NCBI GenBank assembly: GCA_022072455.1
Contig: JAJVHY010000026.1
Coordinates: 36,796 to 100,795 of the forward strand
Direction: 5' to 3'
Length of the DNA stretch: 64,000 bases
DNA from: Verrucomicrobiia bacterium
GTDB taxonomy: Bacteria > Verrucomicrobiota > Verrucomicrobiia > Palsa-1439
Of this stretch, positions 35,731 through 44,203 are shown piece by piece. Made by a program: the position numbers and the translations under genes. Numbering within the stretch: the first letter of the stretch is position 1; every line of letters begins with the position of its first letter. The notes under the pieces were generated by a model. It saw only the letters and a list, made by a program, of their open reading frames with translations. It searched no databases and had not been told where the DNA came from.

Positions 35731-37719
35731 ATGAAAACTCTCTCACACCGCCGCCCCGCGACACTCGACCGATTCTGGTTTGGCGCGGCCTACTACCCCG
35801 AACATTGGGATGCCGCCACCCGCGAACACGATGCCGACCGGATGGCGGCCGCCGGCTTCAACATGGTCCGGTTGGGTGAATTCGCTTGGGACCGTCTCGA
35901 ACCGCTCCCCGGTCAATTTGATTTCGGCTTGTTTGATGAAACAATCGCCCGGCTCGGCGACCGCGGCATCCGCACCATGTTCTGCACGCCGACCGCCGCA
36001 CCGCCGGTCGGGCTGTCGCGCCGGCATCCCGAAATCCTCCGCGTCAATGAAAACGGCGTCACCTTCGAACACGGCTCCCGCCAACACGCCTGTCACGCCA
36101 GCCCGGTCTTCCGCGAACATTCGCGGCGCATTACGCAGGCGCTTGCCGACCATTTTCGCGACAACCCCCACGTCGTCGCCTGGCAGACCGACAACGAATT
36201 CCACTGTCACTTCAGCGAATGCCATTGCGCCAACTGCCAGACGGCATTTCAGGACTTTCTCCGACAGAAATACTCTGGCGACATCGCCGCGCTCAACGCC
36301 GCGTGGGGGACTGCGTTCTGGGCGTTGACGTATCGGGACTTCGCGGAAATCCGCACTCCGAAACGCGACAAGCCGACGTTCGCCAATCCCGCCGCTCAAC
36401 TCGATTACTACCGGTACCTCTCAGCCGCCGTCACCGAATTTCAGCACGACCAGATTGAGATTCTCCGCGCCGCAAATCCACGCTGGTTCGTCACCCACAA
36501 CGGCTTGTTCGGCCACATTGATTACCGGGGGAAATTCACCCAGGACCTCGACATCCTCGGTTACGACTGTTACCCGATGTTCGCTACTGACGTCGTTTGG
36601 CGACCGGCCAACCACGCGTTCGGCGTCAACTACGCCCGCGCCTGGTCCGGTAACTTCATCATCCCGGAACAACAAAGCGGCCCCGGCGGCCAGGCGCCGT
36701 ATTTCCAAGATCACCCCGAACCGGGCGAACTCCGCAAATTCACCTACGTCTCCATCGCCCGCGGGGCCGATTCGCTCCTATATTTTCGCTGGCGCACCTG
36801 CCGGTCCGGCGCGGAAGAATACTGGTGTGGCATCCTCGATCACGACAACGTCCCGCGCCGCCGCTACGCCGAAGTCAAACAAATCGGCGCCGAACTCCGC
36901 GAACTCGGTCCGCAACTCCGCGGTACCCACGTCCATGTGGATACCGCGATTGCCAGTGCCGACCACGAAGTCGAGGACGCCCACAGCACCTTGCCGTTCG
37001 GCTTGCCATCGCCGCAGGCAGTCGCGGCCAAAATCCACGAAGCCTTCTGGCGCCGCAACTACGCGGTCGGCTTCATTCACCCGACCGACGATCTCGCCGG
37101 CGTCAAACTCTACGTGATCCCGCATTGGGCGACGTTTGATCCGGGCTGGGTGCCGGCATTGGAGAAATTCGTCCGCGGCGGCGGCACCCTCGTCATCGGC
37201 GCGCGCACCGCGACCCGTGATATGCACAACAATGTCGTTGCTGAAACCATTCCGGGTTGCCTGCGGGATCTCGCCGGCGTCACGGTTGCCGAATACAGCC
37301 GCATCAATCTTCCCAAACAACGCCCCCGGCATCTCGTCCTGGCCGGCAAGAAGATGTTGGCCGAACACTGGTGCGAAATTCTCGAACCGGCCGCCGGCAC
37401 GACAACGCTCGCCAAATGGAGTGGCCGGCATCTGACCGGCACAGCGGCGGTGACGGTCCGCCAACTGGGACAAGGCCGTGTGGTGTATGTCGGCACATAT
37501 TTGACGGAGGCTCTGGTGCCGGCGTTGGTGAAGTTGAGCGGGTTGAAACCGTTGTGGCCGGTTCCGGCCGGGGTCGAAGTCGTCCGCCGGCAGGATGCGC
37601 GGAAGCAACTCTGGTTTTTCATCAATCACAACGACCGCCCGGCGAAATTCAAGTCACCCGCCGGCAAGCCAGTCACCCTGCAACCGAATGACGTGTTGAT
37701 CCATGCAACGAAACTTTGA
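35731..37719 (+). CDS. GH42 beta-galactosidase
   Basis: The protein has 662 residues, the normal GH42 length. Start block DRFWFGAAYYPEHWD; the acid/base Glu156 is in WQTDNEFHCH; the zinc-like cysteine cluster CHCANCQ follows (C-rich stretch 159-170); the nucleophile is probably Glu313 in IIPEQQSGPGG. It has the trimerisation and C-terminal beta domains. It lacks a signal peptide, so it is likely cytoplasmic and acts on galactosides taken up by the cell. The 3' end overlaps nadB by 17 bases. Codon third positions shift from C-rich to mixed toward the 3' end. Confidence 0.93.
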   Translation: MKTLSHRRPATLDRFWFGAAYYPEHWDAATREHDADRMAAAGFNMVRLGEFAWDRLEPLPGQFDFGLFDETIARLGDRGIRTMFCTPTAAPPVGLSRRHPEILRVNENGVTFEHGSRQHACHASPVFREHSRRITQALADHFRDNPHVVAWQTDNEFHCHFSECHCANCQTAFQDFLRQKYSGDIAALNAAWGTAFWALTYRDFAEIRTPKRDKPTFANPAAQLDYYRYLSAAVTEFQHDQIEILRAANPRWFVTHNGLFGHIDYRGKFTQDLDILGYDCYPMFATDVVWRPANHAFGVNYARAWSGNFIIPEQQSGPGGQAPYFQDHPEPGELRKFTYVSIARGADSLLYFRWRTCRSGAEEYWCGILDHDNVPRRRYAEVKQIGAELRELGPQLRGTHVHVDTAIASADHEVEDAHSTLPFGLPSPQAVAAKIHEAFWRRNYAVGFIHPTDDLAGVKLYVIPHWATFDPGWVPALEKFVRGGGTLVIGARTATRDMHNNVVAETIPGCLRDLAGVTVAEYSRINLPKQRPRHLVLAGKKMLAEHWCEILEPAAGTTTLAKWSGRHLTGTAAVTVRQLGQGRVVYVGTYLTEALVPALVKLSGLKPLWPVPAGVEVVRRQDARKQLWFFINHNDRPAKFKSPAGKPVTLQPNDVLIHATKL

Positions 37720-39283
37720 TTTTCTCGTCATCGGCAGCGGGATTGCCGGATTGTGGTTCGCGTTGAAAGCGGCGGAGTCCGGCACTGTCGGGATTATCAC
37801 GAAAAAAACGCGCGCGGAATCGAACACCAATTACGCGCAGGGCGGCATTGCGGCGGTGATGGGGAAGGACGACTCGTTCGAGATGCACCGGCGGGACACG
37901 CTCGAAGCGGGGGCCGGTTTGTGTCGCGATGACGTGGTGCAGGCGATTGTGACCGAGGGGCCGGCGTTGGTGCGGGAGTTGATTGAAGCGGGCGTCAAAT
38001 TCAGCGCGGGGATGGCCGGCGAATACGATTTGGGCCGGGAAGGCGGCCACACGCGGCGGCGGGTGTTGCATGCCGGCGATATAACCGGGCGGGAGATCGA
38101 GCGGGCGTTGCTGGCGGCGGTCGCGGCGCACAAGAACATCAGCGTGTTCGAAGACATGCTGGCGATTGATTTGATCACGACGCAGAAGTTGCACCAACCC
38201 GGTCCGAATCGGTGCCTGGGCTGCTATGCGCTGGACGAGAAACGGGCCGTGGTGGAAGTCTTCGCCGGCAAGGTGACGCATCTGGCGACGGGTGGTTCCG
38301 GCAAGGTTTATCTGTATACGACGAATCCGGACATCGCGAGCGGCGACGGCGTGGCGATGGCGTACCGGGCCGGCTGCCGGGTGGCGAACATGGAGTTTGT
38401 GCAGTTTCATCCGACGTGTCTATACGAGCCGCGGGCGAAGACGTTTCTCATCAGCGAAGCGGTGCGCGGTGAGGGCGCGATCTTGCGCGGCAAAGACGGC
38501 GCTCCGTTCATGCCCCGGTATCACGCGATGGCCGATCTGGCCCCGCGCGACATTGTGGCGCGGGCGATTGACGCGGAGATGAAGAAGACAGGCGCCGAGT
38601 TTGTGACGCTGGACATCACGCACAAGGATGCGGAGTTTGTGAAGAAGCGTTTTCCGAATATTCACGCGAAGTGTCTCGAATTCGGGTACGACATGACGAA
38701 GCAGCCGTTGCCGGTTGTGCCGGCAGCACATTATCAGTGCGGCGGGGTCGTGACGAACGTTTCGGGCGAGACCGATATCGAGTGTCTGCTGGCGGCCGGC
38801 GAAGTGGCGTGTACCGGCTTGCACGGGGCAAACCGGCTCGCAAGCAATTCGCTGTTGGAGGCGGTGGTGGTGGCAGAGCGAGCGGCGAAACGGGCCAAGG
38901 CAGAAGTCAGTGGTCAGAAGTCAGTGGTCAGTTTGCCGGCGTGGCGGAGTGAGAAGGCCGGTGATCCCGATGAACTGGTTGTGGTGACGCACAACTGGGA
39001 CGAGATTCGCCGGTTGATGTGGGATTACGTCGGCATCGTGCGGACGGACAAGCGGTTGTTGCGGGCGCGGGCGCGGATCCAGAATTTGCAACGCGAGATC
39101 AATCAGTTTTACTGGGACTACAAGGTGACGCCGGATTTGATCGAGCTGCGGAATCTGGCGTTGGTCGCGGAGTTGATCGTGGAATGCGCGTTGCAGCGAA
39201 AGGAATCGCGCGGTCTGCATTACACTTTGGACTATCCGGCGTTATTGCCGGCGGCGCAGGATTCGGTTTTGCGGAAGTCGTGA
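37703..39283 (+). CDS. nadB: L-aspartate oxidase
   Basis: The FAD enzyme oxidises aspartate to iminoaspartate in NAD synthesis. The 526 residues match the family: FLVIGSGIAGLWFALKAA (FAD dinucleotide fold), SNTNYAQGGIAAVMG, EGGHTRRRVLHAGD, ATGGSGKVY, MEFVQFHPTCLY, VVPAAHYQCGGV, GLHGANRLASNSLLEAVV, and the C-terminal helical domain. At about residues 400-410 a 14-base repeat tandemly duplicated (38901-38931) is translated in frame (AEVSGQKSVVS), interrupting a variable loop. nadA and nadC are not adjacent. Confidence 0.96.
   Translation: MQRNFDFLVIGSGIAGLWFALKAAESGTVGIITKKTRAESNTNYAQGGIAAVMGKDDSFEMHRRDTLEAGAGLCRDDVVQAIVTEGPALVRELIEAGVKFSAGMAGEYDLGREGGHTRRRVLHAGDITGREIERALLAAVAAHKNISVFEDMLAIDLITTQKLHQPGPNRCLGCYALDEKRAVVEVFAGKVTHLATGGSGKVYLYTTNPDIASGDGVAMAYRAGCRVANMEFVQFHPTCLYEPRAKTFLISEAVRGEGAILRGKDGAPFMPRYHAMADLAPRDIVARAIDAEMKKTGAEFVTLDITHKDAEFVKKRFPNIHAKCLEFGYDMTKQPLPVVPAAHYQCGGVVTNVSGETDIECLLAAGEVACTGLHGANRLASNSLLEAVVVAERAAKRAKAEVSGQKSVVSLPAWRSEKAGDPDELVVVTHNWDEIRRLMWDYVGIVRTDKRLLRARARIQNLQREINQFYWDYKVTPDLIELRNLALVAELIVECALQRKESRGLHYTLDYPALLPAAQDSVLRKS
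38901..38931 (+). repeat. 14-base tandem repeat (2.2 copies) inside nadB
   Basis: The unit CAGAAGTCAGTGGT occurs twice in direct tandem and begins a third time. I recall GTCAGTGGTCAG-type repeats, reading as SVVSGQ in proteins, as dispersed elements in some PVC and Chloroflexi genomes; this was not checked. It keeps the nadB frame open. Confidence 0.75.
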
Positions 39284-39312
39284 CCCCTACGGTGCAGACG
39301 AGAGGTCAGTCA

Positions 39313-39720
39313 TCAAATTCGATTGCGCTTGCGAATTTCGGCTTTGTTGATCAGTTCGATTATGTTGGGGTCAGTTGGGAAATCGCTGTGTTGCCGGTTG
39401 ATAGTGAAGCGACCATAGCGTTTGCCATGCAAGTCGAAGATGACCGGTGGATTAGTCGCGGTCGGATTCCATGGACTGTGCTGGCTGGTGGGATCACCAT
39501 AGGGATTGCGCCAGTTCCAGATTGATTGAGAATTGTAAATTCCCCCTTTGGCCCCCATGCGGTTCCAAATGGAATCGGAAGCTGTATCCGGGCAGACGAG
39601 ACACCCCAGAAAAACTTGGTGATTTTTCCCGCCGTAGATTCCGAGTCGGGGCGGTAGATTGTTACTGGACTTCGTTGCGCAGGCGGTGAGTGCCACGATC
39701 AAGGCAAGGAGTATACGCAT
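39313..39720 (-). CDS. predicted lipoprotein with repeated WN-type tiles
   Basis: The protein has 135 residues. MRILLALIVALTACATK is a lipoprotein signal (lipobox LTAC). The mature part contains FLGCLVCPDTASDSIWNRMG, then the tile-like segments SQSIWNWRNPYG and SPWNPTATNPPVIFDLHGK, ending with RYGRFTINR. I have seen similar FLGCL-C...SIWN tile proteins in various bacteria, without known function. The upstream block shared with two neighbours is described under findings. Confidence 0.7.
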   Translation of the reverse strand: MRILLALIVALTACATKSSNNLPPRLGIYGGKNHQVFLGCLVCPDTASDSIWNRMGAKGGIYNSQSIWNWRNPYGDPTSQHSPWNPTATNPPVIFDLHGKRYGRFTINRQHSDFPTDPNIIELINKAEIRKRNRI

Positions 39721-39729
39721 GTCCGCCTC

Positions 39730-39756
39730 TCTATGAAATCAGGGCTTACAACGCAA
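39730..39756 (-). promoter_or_regulatory. shared 5' block upstream of lipoprotein gene 1
   Basis: On the minus strand TTGCGT (39756-39751), a 15-base spacer and CATAGA (39735-39730) are followed by GAG and the ATG at 39720. The same block with equal internal spacing precedes the genes at 40577 and 41478. It could be a -35/-10 pair or, at AGAGAG, a weak Shine-Dalgarno. Confidence 0.5.
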
Positions 39757-39807
39757 GCTGGTTCCGCTGCCACGGTTTCGTCACGTCTTTGTCGGTGCGT
39801 TTGGGAG

Positions 39808-40143
39808 TCAGCCGCGGCGCTTGACCGGGAAGGCAGAATAGTGGTCGGCGGTTCCGCCGGGGATAGCTTTCGGGAGATTTTGGTATGTGGTCGCGGTAAT
39901 CACCCCGTTGGAGTTAACAGTGAAGTTTTGGCGACCGATTTGCGACATCCCGCGCGAATCTTCCCAGAGGCGTTTCCAAGTGTAGATTCGGCTCCCATTG
40001 GGGAGTGTGGTTTGTAGATCCGGTGCGCCGTACCGCTCCAATAGTTTCGCTTCGGGTTGCCCGATCCATGAATCCATAACGCTTTGCATCGAAGCACACC
40101 CGATGGCCAGCGCCAGAGTCAGTAGTACGAGGATGTGTTTCAC
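39808..40143 (-). CDS. predicted lipoprotein (SmpA/OmlA-like size and layout)
   Basis: The protein has 111 residues. The signal MKHILVLLTLALAIGCASMQ has a lipobox-like IGC. The mature sequence (SWIGQPEAKLLERYGAPDLQTTL) resembles small outer-membrane lipoproteins of the BamE/SmpA-like fold with a GxP-type turn, but similarity is not strong. Its ATG overlaps the upstream gene by 4 bases, so both are probably one transcript. Confidence 0.65.
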   Translation of the reverse strand: MKHILVLLTLALAIGCASMQSVMDSWIGQPEAKLLERYGAPDLQTTLPNGSRIYTWKRLWEDSRGMSQIGRQNFTVNSNGVITATTYQNLPKAIPGGTADHYSAFPVKRRG

Positions 40144-40577
40144 GGCGATTTGGCTGCTGTTTCAAACACAAGGGCGAAATAACGAAAGGCCTTACTTGGC
40201 CCATCACCGAAATGCCGGAAGCCAACCCGTATGTTTACTGTGTTTTTGTCATGCTCTTTTTCGATTTCGGCTGCGGGAATCAGACCGGTCGCGCCGAGCA
40301 ATTTCGCTCGGTATATAATCGCGTTGAGAATCAAACCTTCGTTGCTGCTTAAACCGGTGCGACTCACGAGGGCAATAGTCTTGTATGGGCGATTGCCGAT
40401 TTGCTCGGCAGTTTGAAATAATTCCAAGTTGTCGCTTGGCGGGCGGTTTTCGGAATCGAACCGAGCGATCTGCACGCTGTCGGCATAACGGAGCGGCCCA
40501 TCTTCGTCATGGGTTGATTTACTGGTTGAGCATGCCACCGCCAAAACCAACCCCAATGCCATGAAGAGATCCTTCAT
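40140..40577 (-). CDS. predicted lipoprotein of unknown function
   Basis: The protein has 145 residues from the ATG at 40577, chosen because it begins a lipoprotein signal (MKDLFMALGLVLAVACSTS); the frame extends to 40613 without good features. The mature region includes TAEQIGNRPYKTIALVSRTG and LGATGLIPAAEIEK, reminiscent of small DUF4156/YbjQ-like folds, though I cannot assign it. It is preceded by the block at 40587-40613. Confidence 0.6.
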   Translation of the reverse strand: MKDLFMALGLVLAVACSTSKSTHDEDGPLRYADSVQIARFDSENRPPSDNLELFQTAEQIGNRPYKTIALVSRTGLSSNEGLILNAIIYRAKLLGATGLIPAAEIEKEHDKNTVNIRVGFRHFGDGPSKAFRYFALVFETAAKSP

Positions 40578-40586
40578 GGCGCACTC

Positions 40587-40613
40587 TCTATAAAATCCAT
40601 GGGTGCAACGCAA
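40587..40613 (-). promoter_or_regulatory. shared 5' block upstream of lipoprotein gene 2
   Basis: Minus strand TTGCGT (40613-40608), a 15-base spacer and TATAGA (40592-40587), followed by GAG; the distance to the ATG (40577) equals that of gene 1. See the block at 39730-39756. Confidence 0.5.
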
Positions 40614-40773
40614 GCTGATTACGCCAACATCAGAGTCCCATGGAGGCGCGGACAGTGTTTCCGTTTTTACCCACGCACAGGGTCTAGCTCCGTCCAGATT
40701 TCATCTAGTCTTGCAAATGTGCGCTGATTGCCGGTGATTCGATGATTGATGAATGACTCTGGTGATTGGAGGG

Positions 40774-41478
40774 CTAGTTCTTATCGAACGCGCCGGTCAG
40801 CTTCGACCCTTGGTCGGTAAGACCTTTGACTTTGGCTGTCTGTTTCTTGGCATTCCACTTACCAGTTAAGCTGGTCAGGACGTTTTGTATCTCCGTGAAC
40901 GTATATCCCGCTAGATTTCCTTTGTTGTCGGTAATTAACTGTCCCGAGGCCGGCAACATGCCACCGTATACGCTGATCTCTCCCACGATGTTATAGATGC
41001 CGTAGAACTCCGAAGGCGTCGCGGTGAAATGTTCGCTGAATTGGAGGCCATCCTGTTTGACAATTCCTGACCAATTGCCGGAGAAATCGAGCAAAGCAGT
41101 AGCTGGAGTGCCGCGCACCTTGAAGGTTCGACCATCTGAAGTGTTGTGAACTTCCAATTCGATGCCACTGGGTTTTTCCTTGCCGGTAATCTGCAAATTC
41201 GAGGTTTGGTTGTTCAGCGATTCCACGGCTTCCCCTTCAAAAACATTCCCGGAAATATGCGCGCTGCCGCGAATGGTCGCGACACCAAATGTTCGGCTTG
41301 TGAGTACATAGCCGGTCAAGTTCGTCCGGTTGTTGATCATCCACGGTGTCATGGTGATATAACCGAAGCCCGTCTCCTTGATGCCATCGGTACTTTTGAT
41401 TGCCACCTGCCAGATTTGGGTTTGCGCGAGGGCCAATGTGTCAATGAGAAGCAGACTCAGAACGAGCGCGATTTTCAT
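40774..41478 (-). CDS. secreted protein of unknown function
   Basis: The protein has 234 residues with a signal peptide (MKIALVLSLLLIDTLALA). The mature part is beta-rich with repeated motifs such as YVLTSRTFGVATIRGSAHISG, WSGIVKQDGLQFSEHFTATP and KAKVKGLTDQ-like ends. No family recognised. The upstream block (41490-41516) is shared with the two lipoprotein genes, and all are on the minus strand next to tRNA-Val. Confidence 0.6.
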   Translation of the reverse strand: MKIALVLSLLLIDTLALAQTQIWQVAIKSTDGIKETGFGYITMTPWMINNRTNLTGYVLTSRTFGVATIRGSAHISGNVFEGEAVESLNNQTSNLQITGKEKPSGIELEVHNTSDGRTFKVRGTPATALLDFSGNWSGIVKQDGLQFSEHFTATPSEFYGIYNIVGEISVYGGMLPASGQLITDNKGNLAGYTFTEIQNVLTSLTGKWNAKKQTAKVKGLTDQGSKLTGAFDKN

Positions 41479-41820
41479 AGTACGCTCTCTCTATGGAACC
41501 GCGACTGGGAACGCAAGGTGATAACGCGTAGAGTTCAGAGTACCGTGGCGGCGTTATGTAACACGGCGGGTGGTTCGGTGACAAAACGGAAAGGTGACAA
41601 CCTTCGTGTACGAACATCATTCCGCGAGCTAAAGCCAGCGCGCCCTATCTGTGTGTGAAAACTCATGGGCGAACATGGTTGTATCAGCGTGGGCAGAGTT
41701 GATAATGATCGGCTACTGGCAGAGTCGGCATACATCAAGATGGTGCTACACTTCATGTGATAATATTGTCAGACTTGAATTCTGTGAGTGGCGTTGTTAG
41801 TGTGCGTCGCGTTTTGAGAT
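41479..41820. other. intergenic region before tRNA-Val
   Basis: This 342-base stretch holds the 5' block at 41490-41516 and otherwise nothing I can assign. Short open frames on the minus strand (41535-41756) are not supported by start signals or recognisable content. Confidence 0.5.
41490..41516 (-). promoter_or_regulatory. shared 5' block upstream of the secreted-protein gene
   Basis: Minus strand TTGCGT (41516-41511), a 15-base spacer and CATAGA (41495-41490); the distance to the ATG (41478) is 2 bases longer than at the other two copies. Confidence 0.5.
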
Positions 41821-41897
41821 GGGCGTGTAGTTCAGTTGGCTAGAACGTTCGGATCACACCCGAAAGGTCACAGGTTCAAGTCCTGTCACGCCCACCA
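41821..41897 (+). tRNA. tRNA-Val (anticodon CAC)
   Basis: A complete cloverleaf: acceptor GGGCGTG with CACGCCC, D arm GTTC/GAAC, anticodon stem TTCGG/CCGAA with loop ATCACAC (anticodon CAC), T arm ACAGG/CCTGT with TTCAAGT, and an encoded CCA. A GT-C glycosyltransferase gene starts 10 bases after it. Confidence 0.95.
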
Positions 41898-41906
41898 TCT
41901 CGGCCC

Positions 41907-43034
41907 GTGTTCAACAAGAATCTAGCCATTTGTCTCGGTGCTGCGTTGTTTCTGCGGCTGGCCTTTATCTTTCTGGGCTTTCCGTTCCTTCAAGAGCGCT
42001 GGCAGTTGCGTGAGGACGGGGATGGATACCGGCCGATCGCCGAAACGATCCTCACGAGCCGGTACAGCGATGTGACGCGTGGACCGGTGTACCCGTTTAT
42101 TGTTGCCGCCTGTCCGGGCGTGTCGCTCAAAGTCGTCCAAGCAGTGCTCGATACGGCCGTCTGTGCCTTGGTGTTCTGGCTCTCTGGCCGGCGGGTCTGG
42201 GCGGCGTGGTTGTGGGCCGTGTATCCGTTTGCGATCTGGCGGGTGGCGTTTGTAAACAAGGAAATCGTTTTGACCTTTCTGCTCCTCGCGTATGTCTGTG
42301 TGCAAGTGCGGGCGTGGCGGTTGGATTGCTGGCGGGAAAGGCTGACGGCGGGGGTGTTGTTGGGTTTGGTGAATTTGTGCAAGCCGATGTTTCTGTTGTG
42401 GCCGGTTGTGCTGTTGGTGGTAGCGCCACGGCGGGCTTGGCTGACCTTGGTCGCCATGGTTGTGGTGCTCGCGCCGTGGACGGGCCGGAATTGGTGGGTG
42501 ACCGGCGGAGAATTTTTGCCGGTGGCGACGGAGCGCGGCGGGGTGACGACGTTCATCGGTAATTTCCAGCCGACCCTCGGGCTTTGGGAAGGTCCCAATA
42601 AACCGCAGTGGCAGGCGGCGGTGGAGGAAATCAATGCGGTGAATGCTGCGCTCGCGCCGGTGAAATTGGATCGGGTGTTTTACCGGGCGGCATTTGAGCA
42701 GGTGTTGGCGAATCCGGTCAAGGCGCTCGAACTCGCGGTGCGCAAGTGTTGGCGGTTTTGGTTCTTGAGCGCAAAACAGCGCGAGCAGGCGTTGAGTTTT
42801 GCGATTCAAGGGGGCTATCTGCTCCTGTTGGGAATCGGATTATACAGGGGGCGACCGTGGGATGGCGTGACGAGGTTGGGGCTGGGGGTGATTGGGTACG
42901 TGCTGGCTGTGCATGCGATGAGCTATGCGGATTTGCGGTTCAGCCTGATTGTGATGCCGGTGGTGTGCGTGTTGGCCGGTCGGAAAAACTCTGGCGCAGG
43001 CGCACCGGCAACTGTTAGCGTTGCCGGGAATTGA
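41907..43034 (+). CDS. GT-C-fold membrane glycosyltransferase (GT39-like)
   Basis: The protein has 375 residues, with about eight to ten membrane helices. It begins MFNKNLAICLGAALFLRLAF and has an early acidic periplasmic loop (REDGDGYRPIAETIL) with the DxD-like acidic residues of GT-C enzymes, then several helices (VCALVFWLSGRRVWAAWLW). It probably transfers sugar from a polyprenyl-phosphate donor. The GTG start at 41907 lies 10 bases after the tRNA. The next gene starts at its stop codon. Confidence 0.75.
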   Translation: MFNKNLAICLGAALFLRLAFIFLGFPFLQERWQLREDGDGYRPIAETILTSRYSDVTRGPVYPFIVAACPGVSLKVVQAVLDTAVCALVFWLSGRRVWAAWLWAVYPFAIWRVAFVNKEIVLTFLLLAYVCVQVRAWRLDCWRERLTAGVLLGLVNLCKPMFLLWPVVLLVVAPRRAWLTLVAMVVVLAPWTGRNWWVTGGEFLPVATERGGVTTFIGNFQPTLGLWEGPNKPQWQAAVEEINAVNAALAPVKLDRVFYRAAFEQVLANPVKALELAVRKCWRFWFLSAKQREQALSFAIQGGYLLLLGIGLYRGRPWDGVTRLGLGVIGYVLAVHAMSYADLRFSLIVMPVVCVLAGRKNSGAGAPATVSVAGN

Positions 43035-44203
43035 GTTTGCGACGCAATTTATCTGTTTTATTGGGCGCGCGCGGGCTGGTATTTGGCCTGGCGTTCGTCA
43101 ACTCGATCATCCTCGCGCGGTATTTTGGACCAGCGGATTTTGGGTTGTACAGTTTTGCCATCGGCGTAACGACGATTGTGTTTGGGATTGGGGATTTTGG
43201 GTTGGCGGGGTTTGCGGCGCGGCGGTTTCGGTTGGCGCCGGAGTTGCGGGATGAATTGTTGGCGGTATTTCTGCGGATTGGGTCGGTCGCCGGGTGGGTG
43301 TTGACGGCGGGGATTGTCGTGGTGGCGTTGGGCTGGGCGCGGACGCCCGGCGAACGATGGGCGTTGTTGGCGGCGTGTGTGCCGCAGTTTTTCCGGACGT
43401 TGGCGGCACCGCTGCGGGCGTTGTTGACGAGCGAGGAGCGGGTGCCGGCGCTGGCATTTCAAGAACTGGGCGTGCGGTTGGGGACGACGATTTTGTTGGT
43501 GGCGGCGGTGGTGGCGGGGGCGAATGTATTGGTGGTGTTGGCGCTGGGGGGGATTCCGACGGCGGGAGCGTATTGGTGGTTGCGTCGCCGGTATGCAGCG
43601 ACGCCACAGCCGGGATTGCCGGTGGGGCCGGTGGTTCGCGAAGGTGCGGCGTTTTGGGTGTATGCCATTTTGTACGCGACCTATTTTCAGATTGATGTGG
43701 CGTTGTTGGAACGGATGCTGTCGTTGACGGCAGTGGGGTATTATGGAGTGGCGACGCGGTTTGTTTATCCGCTGTTGCAGCTACCGGCGGCGTTGATGGT
43801 GACGGCGTTTCCGCGGTTGGTGTCGGGCGCGGAGCCGGCTTTGCAGGCGAAGTTGCGGTGGACGTTGTTCGGTGCGGCGGGGGCGTTGGGGATTGGGTTG
43901 GCGGGGGCGGCCCCGTGGTTGGTGCCGTGGTTGGTCGGGGAGAAGTATTTGGCGGCGGTGGCGACGTTGCAGATATTTTCGCTGTATTTGCCGGTGGCAT
44001 TTTTGCAGACGTTGAACATCAATCGGTTTTTGGCGCTGGGGCGGGGGTGGTTATTGGCCGGAGTTTACGGGGTGGGGTTGGTGGTGAACGTGGTGTTGAA
44101 TCTGTGGTGGATTCCCCGGTACGAGCAGAATGGTTGCGCAGCGGCGACGGTGACGGCGGAGGCGGTGGTGTGGTTGGTTTCGGCTTGGTTGTTACGGCGA
44201 TGA
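43031..44203 (+). CDS. oligosaccharide flippase (Wzx/MVIN-like)
   Basis: The protein has 390 residues with about 11-12 membrane helices. The N-terminal block LRRNLSVLLGARGLVFGLAF ... ARYFGPADFGLYSFAIG is typical of the polysaccharide biosynthesis (Wzx) family. It likely flips a lipid-linked oligosaccharide across the inner membrane. The TTG start overlaps the preceding stop. A GT4-type glycosyltransferase follows with an ATGA overlap, so the two probably act on the same glycan. Confidence 0.88.
   Translation: MSLRRNLSVLLGARGLVFGLAFVNSIILARYFGPADFGLYSFAIGVTTIVFGIGDFGLAGFAARRFRLAPELRDELLAVFLRIGSVAGWVLTAGIVVVALGWARTPGERWALLAACVPQFFRTLAAPLRALLTSEERVPALAFQELGVRLGTTILLVAAVVAGANVLVVLALGGIPTAGAYWWLRRRYAATPQPGLPVGPVVREGAAFWVYAILYATYFQIDVALLERMLSLTAVGYYGVATRFVYPLLQLPAALMVTAFPRLVSGAEPALQAKLRWTLFGAAGALGIGLAGAAPWLVPWLVGEKYLAAVATLQIFSLYLPVAFLQTLNINRFLALGRGWLLAGVYGVGLVVNVVLNLWWIPRYEQNGCAAATVTAEAVVWLVSAWLLRR

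Noticed and set aside
41535..41756. 73-residue minus-strand frame before tRNA-Val
   Set aside because: No start signal and no recognisable sequence; probably noncoding.
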